Source: Thysanoteuthis rhombus
Lineage: Eukaryota > Mollusca > Cephalopoda > Oegopsida > Thysanoteuthidae
Length of the DNA: 64,000 nt
Assembly: GCA_963457665.1 (NCBI GenBank)
Contig: OY735212.1
Coordinates: 53,807,338 to 53,871,337, forward strand
Reading direction: 5' to 3'
Shown: in pieces, positions 12,436 through 24,663 of the stretch
Layout: the number at the start of each line of letters is the position of its first letter
Numbering within the stretch: position 1 is the stretch's first letter
Made by a program: the position numbers and the translations under genes
The notes under the pieces: model-generated
Database searches by the model: none
What the model was told of the DNA's origin: nothing
The model's input: only the letters and a program-made list of their open reading frames with translations

Positions 12436-12939
12436 AAAATTCCAATTTTTTTCCTTTTTAATTTCATGTGCTTTCAATCCATTAGATCCTCAAACCTTCC
12501 AAAAATTAAAAGAATTATTAAAGGGTTTTACAAGAGTGGGTTCTATTTACAATGTAGCGATAATGCTAAACTGCAACCTTGTTTTCTATTCGTCATGTAG
12601 AAATTAACATACGATGTTTCCCTTCTCTCGGTGCTTAGACCAGTTTTGTAGGATTTTTCATATGGAATCTGACCCGTACCTGACAATAAAACATTTTTTC
12701 TTTGAGCACACCCCCTAAGACTTCCTCTAATCACAACCAATGGTCAGCTTTGGAAAGCGAACTACTAACGCCAAAAGCGAGTACATGAATTCTCTGTTGT
12801 GAGAAAAAATATTTTTAATGTTTTAGCAGTGGGTATGCAGGCCTGCCAGAGGGTTTTACGCTGGCTTGCGTAGGTCTACTTAGGAGTGTATGCTAGTTTG
12901 TGGGAAGAACTCTAAATCTAGCCATGAAAAGCAAATGAT

Positions 12940-13170
12940 ATACTTTCCGAAGGAGTGCTTAAATTTTGGGGCGGATCCATGAAGAATTACCTCCCCTGTG
13001 TCGTAGTTTTATGTCCAAACACATCGCAAAAAAATCATGTCTGTCAACACGATATCTCAATGGATTTTAATAAAATTTCCTGAAAGAGTGGAAATGGGAT
13101 ACCGAAGAATTATTTAAATATTGGGGCAGATTCATGCCCAATTACTCCCCCTGACTATGGTGATGGCAGA
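12940..13170. repeat. Diverged dispersed repeat block
   Basis: Two similar sub-blocks: 'TGCTTAAATTTTGGGGCGGA' with 'TGAAGAATTACCTCCCCTG' near 12956, and 'TATTTAAATATTGGGGCAGA' with 'GCCCAATTACTCCCCCTG' near 13110. They flank a segment with 'CACGATATCTCAATGG'. This is about a 150-base period duplication of one repeat end and is related to the blocks at 6420-7350. Confidence 0.5.
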
Positions 13171-14385
13171 GGCATGCGCTCTCTGAGTGCTTTCTAATTT
13201 GTAGAGTTTTCATGGAACCAAATTGGGGTTGGACTACGCTGATGGTATACAACATAATATTTATGGTTTATTGGCATGAGTTTAATCACAACAGACAATT
13301 CGCTTAAAATCCTTTAACAATATAAATACGTCCATTCAATGGGTTCAAATCTGATTATGTAGGGAGAAAGAACCAATGCACTTTAAGAATGAACTTCTCT
13401 CCCTCAAAGGTAAGCTTCTTCCTTTCGATCCATCTGCGATGGAAAGGTATTAAAATAATCCCAATATTTCGGAAGCTTATAATGCAAGAGACGAGGAGGC
13501 AAGAAGATTGAATTACGCCAATCTTCCACGGGTTGCCTGCCTTGGCAAACAGCATTCAAAATCTTGGATTTTTACATGGGATCGAACAGCGACGACTGGC
13601 ACCGGAAGCAAATACGTGATTATCTCGGCCACAATACACACTCTTATAATTAACCAAGCTAAGCTTAATATAGTACAAGACTAATTCGGGTGAATAGTCC
13701 GGTAGAAGGAATGTATTGCGCCAATTTATCGAGTAAGCCTACCTTAAACGTTGATATTCGAAAATACTGGGGGGGGTCATTTTTTCTCATTTTTGTGATT
13801 ACTTTTTTACCTTCATCTTACTTTTATTAGTTACTTTTTACTACAACTTCTGCTTGGGCCGATTGCCCCTCGGCAGTGAGCAAACAGCGTCGATCGGAAA
13901 ACCAAGAATAAAATTTAGATGGAATTGCTCTCAGCAGAATAGAAAGCAAGGCCTCTATTAATTAGAACATTTATTATATTATGAAAGAAGTATGCAAATT
14001 GTATAGACAAGCACACATGATAATCATACTCTTAAAGTCATTTGCATTAGTTTATAGCACTGCATATTCCAGTGATTTAGCCCATAGTTCAACCGTATAT
14101 TTGATCTCTTTGTATCTGCTCCTTCCGTATACGTGTCACCTCTCAGTCCCTTGTACTCCCTTCTAGTTAAAAAAAAAAATACTCCAGCGCCTACTAATTC
14201 TTGACAACGCAAAATCTTAAACATTTCAATTAAGTCTTCTCGATCTGTCCGATTTTCAAACGATGTTAACGCAAACTGCCTTATCCTCTCCTCATCCTCA
14301 TAACTCAAACTGTTTAACTCTGGTACTAACTTAGTTACTCGTCTCTAAACTTTTTCTAAAATATCTTTTATCTTATTTCAATCGT
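13171..14385. other. Non-coding stretch with SINE debris
   Basis: Around 13540-13660 the words 'CATTCAAAATCTTGGATTTT', 'GGGATCGAAC' and 'GACGACTGGCACCGGAAGCA' recur at 15920-15990 ('CATTCGAAATCTTGACTTTT', 'GACGACTGATGCTAATGGG'), so an old reverse-oriented tRNA-like SINE is likely. I see no coding region. Confidence 0.4.
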
Positions 14386-14389
14386 ATGT

Positions 14390-14500
14390 TGGTTTGGCAC
14401 GAGGCCACAAGTTTGGAGCATCCAGTGACAATCGAACTCACCGTAGCAGTAATGGTCTGCGAGCTTGATGCCCATTTCCTTACGGTGAGGCGTCCTACAT
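14390..14500 (-). repeat. tRNA-like SINE unit (reverse)
   Basis: On the plus strand it reads 'GGCACGAGGCCACAAGTTTG', 'CATCCAGTGACAATCGAACT', 'CACCGTAGCAGTAATGGTCT', the reverse complement of the tRNA-like unit. The minus-strand B box would be AGTTCGATTGTC. Confidence 0.65.
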
Positions 14501-14677
14501 TATAACAATCTTGCATAGATTCACGCACATGTCATTCTGATTTATCGTATTCTCGCAGTTGTTATTTATAGAATGAATCTGACTCTCTGCGCATGCGCGT
14601 ACTCAGAAAGCATAACGAGCCGGACCAAACGGAGTGGAAAATTGAAGATAAGACTTGTTTCTTGAAATAAAAGGAAA

Positions 14678-15025
14678 CAGGTTAGTCACTCAATAGAAAC
14701 CGTTGCGTAACCCATGTCTTTTGGCAGCATGTGATCATTCAAAAAATCGGATGATCAATGAATAAGTTACTTCTCTCGCATTTTATTTGGCAATGATCAC
14801 TAAAAAGTATGAATTTTCTGAAGACAAACTAGGGACCAATTTAGCATATACTTACATTGCAAATTGAAGCTCCCACTAAAAACCTATTGAGGTATGGAGT
14901 TTAAAAACAAAACTTTCCAGACAATATAAGGGGTAAATGTTTAAATTTTCAGTTCCCTACATCATTGACTCGACCTGTACGCGTCATACATACATATCTA
15001 GCCAGTCTGTCAGCCAGACCAACTT
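14678..15025 (-). repeat. Unclassified dispersed repeat, copy 3 (reverse)
   Basis: Reverse copy of the 5827 family: 'AGGTTAGTCACTCAATAGAA' at the left, then 'ATGTCTTTTGGCAGCATG', 'GATCAATGAATAAGTTACTT', 'GACCAATTTAGCATATACTT', 'TTGCAAATTGAAGCTCCCAC' and 'GACTCGACCTGTACGCG'. Nearly full length. Confidence 0.75.
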
Positions 15026-15345
15026 AAAAATTAAAGAAACGTATGTCAACAATTTTGGTGACAGTTCTGGTTGACGGTTCTTGATAAAACAACTAAATGG
15101 ATTGTCTGCTTTCCAAAAGTTCACTTAACGCCACTTTTTCACTTTTACAAAAAAGACGAAGTGAAATGAATGATAATTCGTACTTCAGTTTATGCTATTT
15201 CGGCGTACAAACGGCTTCGAATAACAGAGAAAGTCTGTATACCTAGGGTCCGCAGGATCGATCTCACTGGAAATGGTTTGTGAGATATGCTCGTAAGGAA
15301 CTACTCTCTGGAAGACGGCCAATGAGATTAAATGTCAATATCAAC

Positions 15346-15600
15346 TAAATCAGCTGAGTATGGCACAAGGCTACAATAACTGGGTTCACAGTGAGGATCA
15401 AACTCGTCTTCAGTGATCAGCCAGGTTAGCTTGTGAACTATCGCTCTGTGTGTCCAATCAGGGTGAATGTAGGTATTTGATAAACCGACTTAATCTGGTG
15501 CAAGGCCACGGTAGCTAGGCACCTAGTGAGGATTTAACTCAATACGATAGTAGTTATCTGCAAAACTCGCTTACTTACAATTGCTCTATGGTATACACAT
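15346..15600 (-). repeat. Two tandem tRNA-like SINE units (reverse)
   Basis: Two reverse units lie end to end with a period of about 125 bases. The first has 'TATGGCACAAGGCTAC', 'AGTGAGGATCAAACTC' and 'TAGCTTGTGAACTATCGC'. The second has 'GGTGCAAGGCCACGGTAGC', 'CTAGTGAGGATTTAACTC' and 'CAATTGCTCTATGG'. A further 3' fragment of the same unit ('TAAGCTTAGTTTAGCC') is at about 15843-15875. Confidence 0.65.
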
Positions 15601-16089
15601 ACACTAATATTCCCTCTAATTCGTTGTAGCATGTGGGCGTAAAAATCTTATGTTGTGCTCTACTTCCAGTGATAAAATATGTGCGAACATAATGAATCAA
15701 TATCATTCTCAATAAGACTCTGTGAGCTATCTACAGAATTTGAAATCTTTTGTGCGTTGGTTGCAAAATGTGCGCATGCGTATACGCACAACTTGAATGG
15801 GGACAATGACCCACCTTAACTGTATTGTAGTTAGACGCTTACTAAGCTTAGTTTAGCCGGGTACAAGGCCAGAGGGGAATTTAACAAGGAAATGGGGGAA
15901 GACCTTCCTGGTCAATCAGCATTCGAAATCTTGACTTTTATTTGGGTTCGGACATCGACGACTGATGCTAATGGGAAATACGTATCCAACAAAGCAGTAG
16001 TATGGTAATTATAAGTTTTACTTGGTATGGCTCAATTTTACAGAAGTACGGTACGTGGTTAGTATTCATATAAAGGTTTTAACCTTCCT

Positions 16090-17530
16090 AAGTTAAAATC
16101 TTAGTAGTTTCATATCAATGCGACATTAGTCTCTCAGCTTGAAAATTCTATTCAGAAGTCCAGTGAAACCACTCCTCAATTGTGTTTCTCTTTTGGCTTG
16201 TTCAGGTGATATATTGTTAAGGATATACGATATCTTTATCCATGGGTATATGTAATATTGTTGGATATGGACAAAGAAAAGACTTAGTATTTGGTCTATG
16301 TCACGCTTGCGTGGCATATTTGAGATTTAGGACTTTTGATAAAGTCTCTGGGAGGTGGAATCTCGATATTTTCTAGGATCTAGTATGTATAGTGAAACAT
16401 CCAATGAGATTGACGCACCTTACACTACCAGATTGACCTGTCAGATCATCTTGGTGACCATCACTCAGGAGCAAGCGTCTCACCTTACCTGCGTTGTACG
16501 TGGATTCTTCTAAACAGTTGTATTAATCAATGAACAATGGTTTACTAAGCTTAGCTTAATTCCAAACAGTTCCGTTAATCAATGAACAATAGGTAGTAGG
16601 TGGCTTGTTTGTCGACCTACGACCACATCTTGCCATCTGCCTTACCCTGCTGTTCTTTACTTCACCTTCTCCCGTTTTTCCACTTCCCAGCGAGTCAATA
16701 CCTTCTTCAAACCTGCAAGGTTGGAGTTGGTTCAATAGAAAAGTTAGCTGTTTGTAAGACTCTAGATCGATTTCAGATGTATGGCCAGCCACTTCGGTTT
16801 TATATTGGAGCGTCATTAATTGTCACTTTTCGAGGAGTTGATTGTGCAAATGCGAATCACGTTTATTGCTATTTATATCTTCCTGCGTGGAGGTTGCTGG
16901 CAACAAGCAATACTAGACAAAGAAATGAATCCACTCTTGAGATTCAAATGTTTCACGCAATAAAAGTTTTCACTTCCCAAAAGAGTTCACTTCTACATCT
17001 TCCAGAATTTCAACTCTTTATCATTGCAGATGTTATAAGTAAATCGTACCCTCGTTGGTTCATACGTATATAATCAAATGTCTAAGGATGCTGATATTTT
17101 CCCTATTTGAAGTTAAAAAATTTTGACCTTCTCTTTGGCTAGAGTCAGAAATTTCTCAGCCTGAAGTTACAACATTTTGACCCTATCCGTTTCTGAAGAG
17201 ATAAATTTTATGGAAAATTAAAACTTCATCGATAATTGATTCTTGATCATCGTAAAAAAAGAGCCGGTGTTTTTTTTTGGGGGGGGGGAGGTTGTACGTT
17301 AATCATTGCGACTTGAATCTTCAAGTTTAAACACCTTGTTCATATCAGCAATATTCTATATACTTTACGTATTTTGACACTCTCTTTCCGTATTAAACAC
17401 CTACGGTCACTAGTTATCTGGCTACCCATGAATCACTATTGATTCTATAAGAATAGAACATTCTATCGAGGCCATTAAACGATAGCTCAGTCAATCTTTC
17501 GACAATTTTGGAATATGCTTGTCACAACCA
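16090..17530. other. Non-coding stretch with one 157-codon open frame of unknown meaning
   Basis: An open frame at 16600-17073 (+) has 157 codons, long for this window, but it shows no domain I know, its start region is shadowed by an 86-codon minus-strand frame, and it has no supporting neighbour. A phrase 'GTTAATCAATGAACAAT' (variant GTATTAATC...) is duplicated at about 16518 and 16574, 52 bases apart, flanking 'AAGCTTAGCTTAAT', the end of a tRNA-like SINE. A T/G run lies at 17270-17290. Confidence 0.4.
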
Positions 17531-17535
17531 ATATT

Positions 17536-17640
17536 TAGCCTCTCACAACTTTCTACAGCGAGGGCTTTACAAACTGTGAGGGTTCGATCCTCACTGGGTA
17601 TCCAAATACTATGACCAGACTAAGCTTGATAAATATGATG
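17536..17640 (+). repeat. tRNA-like SINE unit (forward)
   Basis: Good B box: 'GAGGGTTCGATCCTCACTGG' at about 17578-17597, followed by 'CAGACTAAGCTTGATAAATA', the usual 3' body of the unit. The A-box side is diverged. Confidence 0.7.
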
Positions 17641-17759
17641 TGAAGTTCTTTTGGGTCAATCTGCAAATAATTTTTATTCTTTTATGATGGAATGCACATT
17701 TTAGCTGAAAAATGGCGGAGGTCATAGAAAACTAAGGAAATATTTTGATGCCATGAATT

Positions 17760-17890
17760 CATTGGAATAACAGATTTTGTCAAAAAAAAGCTGAAACTTC
17801 TGCGCCAATCTGATATGATTGAATATGAAATTTAACTGGAAGATGGCATATATGAATAACAGATTTTGTCAAAAAAGCTGGGAAAATGAT
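17760..17890 (+). repeat. Short tandem duplication
   Basis: 'GAATAACAGATTTTGTCAAA' followed by 'AAAAGCTG' occurs near 17765 and again near 17854, about 90 bases apart. Confidence 0.8.
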
Positions 17891-18604
17891 AGATATATGA
17901 ACATATATGTGTACATACACACATAATCTCAACTGTCTGTATGCAATTCACGAGTATACCCGTAGGCTACCATTATGTAAATAAGTAAAAATGATACATA
18001 AGTCTTCCCATTTTGTCACAAGATCGTAGGCAGCGATCAGTGAAATGGATACATGCAAGTTCCAGAAAATTGCATGGAATCGGTAAACATTAAAAGGTCG
18101 ATTCCTTTCAGGGCACTGAAAAACTTTTCCTATGAATAGCGTGATGCATCCAATTCTTTGAAATGTAAGACGGGGAAATCTAATATTCTAGCAACAGCAA
18201 GAACACTTTACACTTAGCGTGGAGTCGTCCTAGAGGAAACGTTAGAAACAATGACGAGGGCGTAGGTAGATCGGTTGAATGCAAATAGAGTAGAGTGATA
18301 GTTTTCAAGAATAAGTAATGCCCAAAGTGACAGAGAATGTACATATATTGTAAGGGGATGTTGCCATTCACGCTGATAGAAACAGACAAGAAGTAAAGCT
18401 GAAGCAAAGGCAATAATACGAACAGATAATGGAGGTTATATACAAGACGAAACTAAAAGGTGAGAACTCTCGGAGATTGATTCTGTCATAAAGAAAGGGT
18501 TCAATGCTACAGATTTCATGTTAAGAACTCACTCAGCCAGACAGCCATTCAATTCTGACTTCCGCTTTCATTTTGAAGAGATTTTTGTTAAGACCCTGTA
18601 GACA

Positions 18605-18965
18605 TTTGCTAAGTTTGGTTTAGCGTGGAACAAGGTTGCAAGTGCTGAATACTTAGTGAGGATCGAACTCACTACAGTAGTAATGGTCTGCAAGACTGGT
18701 TTGCGAACCACTGCACCATGATTTAAGCATCCTTCACAACCCATGTTAGCTTAGCTTAGCACAAAGCGACTAGTGTTGGACACTCATTGAGGCTAAAACT
18801 CTTAACAGTAATGAAGGTTTTCAAGGCTTCCTAGTAACTGCACCACCACGAAGTATATTTCTTTACCAAAGTTTGTTTAGTCTCTAGCACAAGTCCATGA
18901 GTGTGGGCATCAAGTTCGAACTCACTCATTGATGAAAATCTCTTCAAAGCACATGTGAATGTAGG
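18605..18965 (-). repeat. Three tandem tRNA-like SINE units (reverse)
   Basis: Units at about 18605-18725, 18746-18850 and 18871-18965 each run, on the plus strand, from an 'AAGCTTAG/AAGTTTG' body through 'GCACAAGG'-like words, a 'GAGGATCGAACTCACTACAG' B-box complement and 'TAATGGTCTGCAAGACTGG', to 'CACTGCACCATG'. The first unit is the best preserved. The period is about 130 bases. The head-to-tail order is unusual for SINEs, which normally insert singly. Confidence 0.7.
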
Positions 18966-19379
18966 ACCACCTTTTTACCAGCACGTGAAATTAGGAATTA
19001 TGAAGATTGTGTAGTATCAGATCCCCAGAGCGGAGAAAGCCTGCCAGAAAGCTGACATTTAAGATTCTGGTGTTTTTTTCGTCTTGAACTTGAACACTGA
19101 CGAAAGAAAGAAGGAATCATTACTGTTTCAACCACTGAACAGGCCTAGAGATCGATTGCATTAGATACGGTGTAATTTCCAACAAATTTTTCAGTAATAG
19201 CGGCTTGATTATTGCAGCTAAACTTATTCTCTCTATCCCGTTAAATTCGCTATTCAGGAAAGCATTCCAGATGTGCAAAAGAGTACAACTCTGTTGGTCA
19301 ATTTAGTGCCTCAATAGTTAACAAATTATTGTAATAAATTATGTTAGACAGCACCAATGTTATAAAATACATGTATACC

Positions 19380-19460
19380 CCGTTTTTCGAAAGTTCGCTT
19401 CACGCCAATTTTTTGCTTTTACGAAAAAAAGGAGAAAAGCAAAAAACAGCGTTCAGTGTT
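19380..19460 (+). repeat. Hairpin-forming repeat also present at 15108
   Basis: 'AAAGTTCGCTTCACGCCAAT' followed by TTTTTTGCTTTT and, after a short loop, AAAAGCAAAAAA. A related block 'AAAGTTCACTTAACGCCACT' with 'TTTTCACTTTTACAAAAAA' is at about 15115-15160. The 19380 copy can fold into a stem of about 11 pairs. Confidence 0.55.
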
Positions 19461-20124
19461 CGTTTTGCAGCGAGCCATTATGGAGGCAGCACACATTCTC
19501 TTCCTCTCTTTTCAACACTTCAGTCTCCTTGGTCTCCCCACCCAATTCCGACAACTCAGTCTAACGTTCAATCATCACTATTTCTATGGGTCTGGGAAGG
19601 TTAAAAAAAGTTTCAGAAAAAAAATGGTAATAGCCCCTTCGCTCTACACCATTCTGGTTTACCGAATGTTTTTATGGAAACACTCGAAAAGAAGGAAAAC
19701 CGATACTTCATTTTCGTTGGCCTGTGATCTTCGACTAGTGCTAGGGTTGTCGGAATACAACTCAGGCATCGTTGGTTTGGGTTTTTTGAGTTCTCTCTCT
19801 ATTCGAAATATTGGTTGGAGAGAGAATGAGAGTTCGCACTAGGGATAAGGTTTCGTCTTCGGTCAAATAAGGAAACCATTTTGTCTGATCACATCTAATC
19901 TAGCCACAAGGAATTGTAGAAATAGTTTTAACACTTTCTCTGACTGACTGACTGTTTTCTCTGATTATCCTGCTTCTACTGACCACTGCGGCTAGTAGGT
20001 CGTTTTTTTTAATTCGTTTTCATAGTTGAAGCCGCGTAATCCAAAGGCATACTTAAGCAGTGACCCTATTACATGCTATACTCTCATTCGAACACGTGTT
20101 ACATTGCTGTGCACTTTCATGACT

Positions 20125-20260
20125 CTCTGTGATTAAGCCACGGTGTTGTATATGTTGTACTACTCTCACAGATCATTATTGCAGTAGTGAATTCGATCCT
20201 CACCAGGTGCCTCGAACTTGTGGCTTTATGCCAAAATCTGAGCTACGCTTAGTAAAAATC
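20125..20260 (+). repeat. tRNA-like SINE unit (forward)
   Basis: 'GATCATTATTGCAGTAGTGA' then 'ATTCGATCCTCACCAGGTGC' and 'CTCGAACTTGTGGCTTTATG', ending 'CTGAGCTACGCTTAGTAAA'. A-box and B-box sides are both recognisable; one base differs from the GGTTCGATCC box. Confidence 0.75.
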
Positions 20261-20352
20261 TACCCCCTTGTTCAATTTCTGTCTATTAAGAGACTTGTTG
20301 AGATTCGTTCAGCTGGAAATCGGGATGGTGGTGGATATCCCATCTTCCCCCA

Positions 20353-20354
<2 letters not shown>

Positions 20355-20420
<66 letters not shown>
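20355..20420. repeat. (CT)n microsatellite
   Basis: About 33 uninterrupted CT units. Confidence 0.99.
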
Positions 20421-20423
<3 letters not shown>

Positions 20424-20769
20424 GCTCTTGTCTTTAAATCTTTCCGTTTTCCCCTTTTCCTTATCTCACTTTATGCAGACGCTTCAAATAACGGAAAACT
20501 GTAAGACAACAATCTTTTGTGGTGGTGGGGGATTTTATATAGACATTCTTTCTTTTGGCAGCTTAAGGCTTTCCCCCACATCCAACTCTTCGCTTCACTG
20601 TTCTTCAGATTTAGCTTCTTTTTTTTTTATCTTTATTTAATTTATTTTATTTCCGTATTTTGAACTGGTAGATTTTGGAGGTTAGCCATCTGGGATTTCG
20701 TCCATCAGTGGATTTGGTTGAGATACCCTCTTTCTGAGTGCAAACAATTTCCCATTAGTGAATGATATT

Positions 20770-20951
20770 TTTCTTCTTTAGCTCATCACGTTCCTTTTCC
20801 CTCCAACTTCTTTCTTCCTTCTCTATCGATTCTCTCTTTCTTCCTTACTCATTTCTTTTTTCATTCTGCTGTTACCTTCCCCATCTCTTTTTCTTCTTTT
20901 TCTTCCTTCTTTACCACTTCTTTCTTTCTTTCTATTATTTCTTTTCTATTT

Positions 20952-21003
<52 letters not shown>

Positions 21004-21016
21004 ACTTACTTACTTA
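20770..21016. repeat. Pyrimidine tract with (CTTT)n core
   Basis: A 180-base C/T-rich tract leads into about 13 clean CTTT units (20951-21003) and then three CTTA units. A purine-rich counterpart with AAGAAG-like words is at 25150-25440. Confidence 0.97.
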
Positions 21017-21694
21017 AGAAAGGGAGAAATGCATTGAAATGGCCTTTCAGATTTCATAACCTTCTTTAATGAGAAAAAAAAATTCGTTGGTTCGTTTCTC
21101 TGTCGCCAAGAACATAGGCTAGTGCAGGTCATATGTCAGGGCCCGCCAGCAAGCCGATGGTTGCATCGTCCAGTAACTTGCAGTCTGCATTTTTTTTGTT
21201 GGGACTTGTTGATAAATAGGAGCGCCACAAGAAGGTTCACATGTCCCCTTTAAAAATGATATCAAAATAACATCTAGATCCTAGAGAATCTGGACGTTAT
21301 TCCCATTGGGAAACATCTGAAATAGAGTAAAAATAAAAAAAACATGTCTAGAAATATATAGATTCTGGAGAATCTAAATGTTATTTACAAAACCACCAAA
21401 ATAAGACGGATTCTTTCACGACCTGTTTTTGAGGCTCAATGTCCAACCCTAAGCACAAAGACTCAAAGCAGAGAAATATAGTTTGGGAATAAAAAGTTTC
21501 TCTTTTCCTGGTTGGTCGTATTGTGATAGGGACCTTGAGCCAGTCACTAATCAAAAAGGAACAATTGACACCGTATGTAAATGTGCAACAAGATTTATGT
21601 CAGTATTATTACAGGATGACTGGTCGAAATATACGCTGATGCGGGTGAGGACACTATGGAATAACTATCAGTCTGACTTTCGGGTTATTTACTT

Positions 21695-21820
21695 GATATC
21701 TCTTAGTATGTCTATTGGTATAGCTTCAACAAATTTCTTGAGTCGAAATTAGAAGTTGTTCGGGGTATCCACTAGATGTCTCTTGGTATATCTATCTGTA
21801 TAGCTTCACCAAAGATATAA
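21695..21820 (+). repeat. Two-copy tandem repeat, period about 77
   Basis: 'TATCTCTTAGTATGTCTATT' with 'GGTATAGCTTCAACAAA' near 21697 recurs as 'TGTCTCTTGGTATATCTATC' with 'TGTATAGCTTCACCAAA' near 21776. Confidence 0.75.
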
Positions 21821-22145
21821 TCTTCTGGGGGTTAGGATATTCGTGGTGACAAGGGACGCGGAATTCTACGCAGTCCCCGACGGCTTCTCTGCACCCTCTA
21901 TGCTACAACTCAAAAATAGCAGACTAATATGATGGTCGGCTCCCTTTGTATGTGGGGCCAATGACTAAAGGGTTTCTCATTGATTTTTACCTTCTCAGCT
22001 GTAAACATTGAAATCATGCTAACGTAAGCAATCTTCATACCACTCTCTCCAAATTTTGGAATCGATGATTTTCCTTGTGTAGACGATAGGCGGTGTCAGA
22101 TCCTCTGGGAATCAATTCACCTGCCCGGAAACAAGAAATATTTTC

Positions 22146-22308
22146 TGAACTCAGGGATTTTTAAACCTCTCCAACAAAGGCGATTAATGATACATCTGTA
22201 TTCAGTCCAGGCCTCGCTCATCCGACACTTTTAAGTGCAAAAGTATTTTCCTGAGTCAGGGATTTTAAAACCTCTCAAACAAAGGTGATTAATCATACAT
22301 CTGGGTTC
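22146..22308 (+). repeat. Two-copy direct repeat, period about 105
   Basis: 'CTCAGGGATTTTTAAACCTC' and 'CAACAAAGGCGATTAATGAT' near 22150 recur as 'GTCAGGGATTTTAAAACCTC' and 'CAAACAAAGGTGATTAATCA' near 22255. Confidence 0.8.
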
Positions 22309-22457
22309 TCTCGAAAACTCCATAGGTAACTGTTCTAATTTGTAAGTACACTCAACCTCGCAAGGTTATCTCATTTCCACTTCCAGATTTTTCTAATTAA
22401 CCCTTCATCACCTTAGTGTCACACCAGTATCAGTAACAATGTATTTATAACGTTGGA

Positions 22458-22497
<40 letters not shown>
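22458..22497. repeat. (GT)n(GA)n microsatellite
   Basis: About 8 GT units pass into about 12 GA units. Confidence 0.97.
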
Positions 22498-22889
22498 AAG
22501 TAGTCTCTTCGTCCTGATTTAATGGTCTGCGTTCAACCGTGTGTAGGAAAAGCAGGAAATAGATGGTGAATCTTTGGGTTTAGCCTTTATATAGGCGTTG
22601 CCTCCCAATTTTAGTAGGATGGACGTCAGCGGTATCCGTCTTTCGTCACGTCTCATCATTGAATTTGCTATAGATGATGAGGAAGTCATTTTATGTCAAG
22701 TGTTGAAATATTCGTATCGACTTGTTGATTGTTACACACTTCCGGAGAAAAGCAGTTGTTCTGAAAATGATATTACGGAATGAGAACCAGTTGAAATGTG
22801 ACAAAAGTTTTATTCATTTGTTTGAACTTTTGAGATGAGGGACCATCAATATTCATAGATTTTTTTCGGCCTGTTGTCCTCATCTTGGT

Positions 22890-23330
22890 CTTTCTTCTTG
22901 GCTATTGTACCCTACGACCTTCTCCAGGTGGGTGTTGTAAATGGCAGTGGGGGATGTTGGGACGGGGGGCTCCTTTGAAGTGCAGGGACATAATGTCTTC
23001 ATTCTATTGTCTACTTTTAGATGGGAGGGTTCCCAAGGTCATAATTATGCTGATGTCCATTTTCGGTGTTTTAGGGGTTTTCAAAGGGCCATTCAGACCC
23101 CACGGAGCCGCAAATTTATTTTTCAAGAAACATACATGCGTGCTTGTCAGTCGACGCGTGTCAGTCTCAGTCAAAGATTTGTACTGCGCTGGCAGTCGTA
23201 GGCAACCCAAAGGCTTTCCACACTCTTCACTCATGCCGGGAATCGAACCCAGATCCTTTTGTTTAGCATTCCGGACGAAAAACCTATGTCAACATCTAAT
23301 CCAAAATAGCATTTCAATAAGGTCTTGATA
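22890..23330 (-). repeat. tRNA-derived SINE or SINE-like element (reverse), relatively G+C-rich
   Basis: On the minus strand, 'GGATCTGGGTTCGATTCCCG' (about 23233-23252) contains a perfect pol III B box GGTTCGATTCC with T-stem-like flanks. It is followed by 'TGAGTGAAGAGTGTGGAAAG' and 'CCTTTGGGTTGCC' and a body that runs to about 22890. The A-box side is degraded. The block is more G+C-rich than its surroundings. Three overlapping open frames (up to 147 codons) cover it but show no domain; they are likely by-products of its composition. Confidence 0.6.
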
Positions 23331-23856
23331 TGAGGTAAGACAATTACAGTAGATCGTTACAGTCAAGAAAAATTGATGGGAAGAGAAAATTTATGCAAAA
23401 ATCTATTGGGACATAAGAAATTGTGCTGAATGACATCTCAACACCTGGAGACTTCCATTTAATCAAATCACTGGAACACTCTCTTAGAGGAAAAACCGTT
23501 GAAAATAGGGATGAGATCAGTTCAAAATAATCTTTTCCTACAGAATCCTAGATTCTTTCAACAGGGAATAAAAGAATTAGTTTCACAGTGGGCTTTCGTC
23601 ATTACGAATAATAATGATTATATTCTCGACAAATCACTGTTTCTTCTGAATTCCTTAGAAAAAGCAATGGCAATTGCCAAATTCTGATCCAAGAGACAGT
23701 TGACTTTGTTTTCCCTCGTAACAACACGATCGAGAACAATCCTGACCAAATTTAGGTGAGTAAACTCTTCACTGTTGGTCTATCATGTTATGTTGCGATA
23801 AAAAGCTACTGAAAATAAAACAGAATAAATACTAGTCGAAAAATTAATGATAATAG

Positions 23857-24190
23857 GTCTGGTTAGTCGCTCAACAGAAACCGTCATGAGGCCAATGTCT
23901 TTTGGTAGCATGCTGTGTTGAGGCTGATCAATTAAAAAGATTGGATAAAGGGTATAAGTTACTTCTTTCGCCTTTAGTTAGGCAGTGATCTCCAAAACAG
24001 TCCATATTTGCAAAAGACAAGCGTGAATGCAGCCAGACACAAATGAAGGGATCAATTTAGCATAAATTCACATGGCAAATTGAACCCTCTTCTGAAAACC
24101 TATCTAGAAGGGGAACTTTAAAAAAACACTTTTTTCTATTCATAATTTCGACATTTTCTGCCCTCTAGCTCAACTGGTACGCAGAAATTC
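23857..24190 (-). repeat. Unclassified dispersed repeat, copy 4 (reverse)
   Basis: 'GGTCTGGTTAGTCGCTCAAC' at the left edge, then 'AATGTCTTTTGGTAGCATGC', 'AAGTTACTTCTTTCGCCTTT', 'GATCAATTTAGCATAAATTC', 'GCAAATTGAACCCTC' and 'CCCTCTAGCTCAACTGGTAC'. Nearly full length. Confidence 0.8.
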
Positions 24191-24663
24191 GAATACTACG
24201 TTGAATTTCAACATAGCAAGTAAATTCTACCATTGTATAGTCAAAAGTAAAGCTAGTTTGACAACATTTGACCAGTAAATGATAAAATTATTGCCAATTT
24301 CTACTAGGAAGTTTCTTCCCATCAACTGTTACTAATAGTCCGTATTAGACCTATGTAGAAGCCAGGGTTTCGAATTCTGATTTTCAAGACAGGAGACCCT
24401 TCCCATTTTGGATTATTGGCGCAATATAATCTTACTCAGTGTATTTTACCCCATCGGACCGTATATCGTACCAAATTAATGTTAGTAAATATCATGCTTA
24501 ATTGTTCAGATTGTTGAATTTTCTGTACTAGCTTAAGTCAGCATTTGAGCACAAGCAAAAAAGTAGAACATTATTTTTTCCATTCACTTCAGCCACGTCT
24601 GCTGTCTCCACTAGCGAATTATTGACGAAAAAGTGGTATGCAACGAAAAAAAAACAAACAAAA

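Noticed and set aside
16600-17073. 157-codon open frame as a possible gene
   Set aside because: No domain, no codon-use support that I can judge, and SINE debris at its upstream edge; kept only as a note on the non-coding stretch.
22885-23328. 147-codon open frame as a possible gene
   Set aside because: It covers a tRNA-derived SINE-like element with a perfect B box on the opposite strand; the open frame follows from its higher G+C content.
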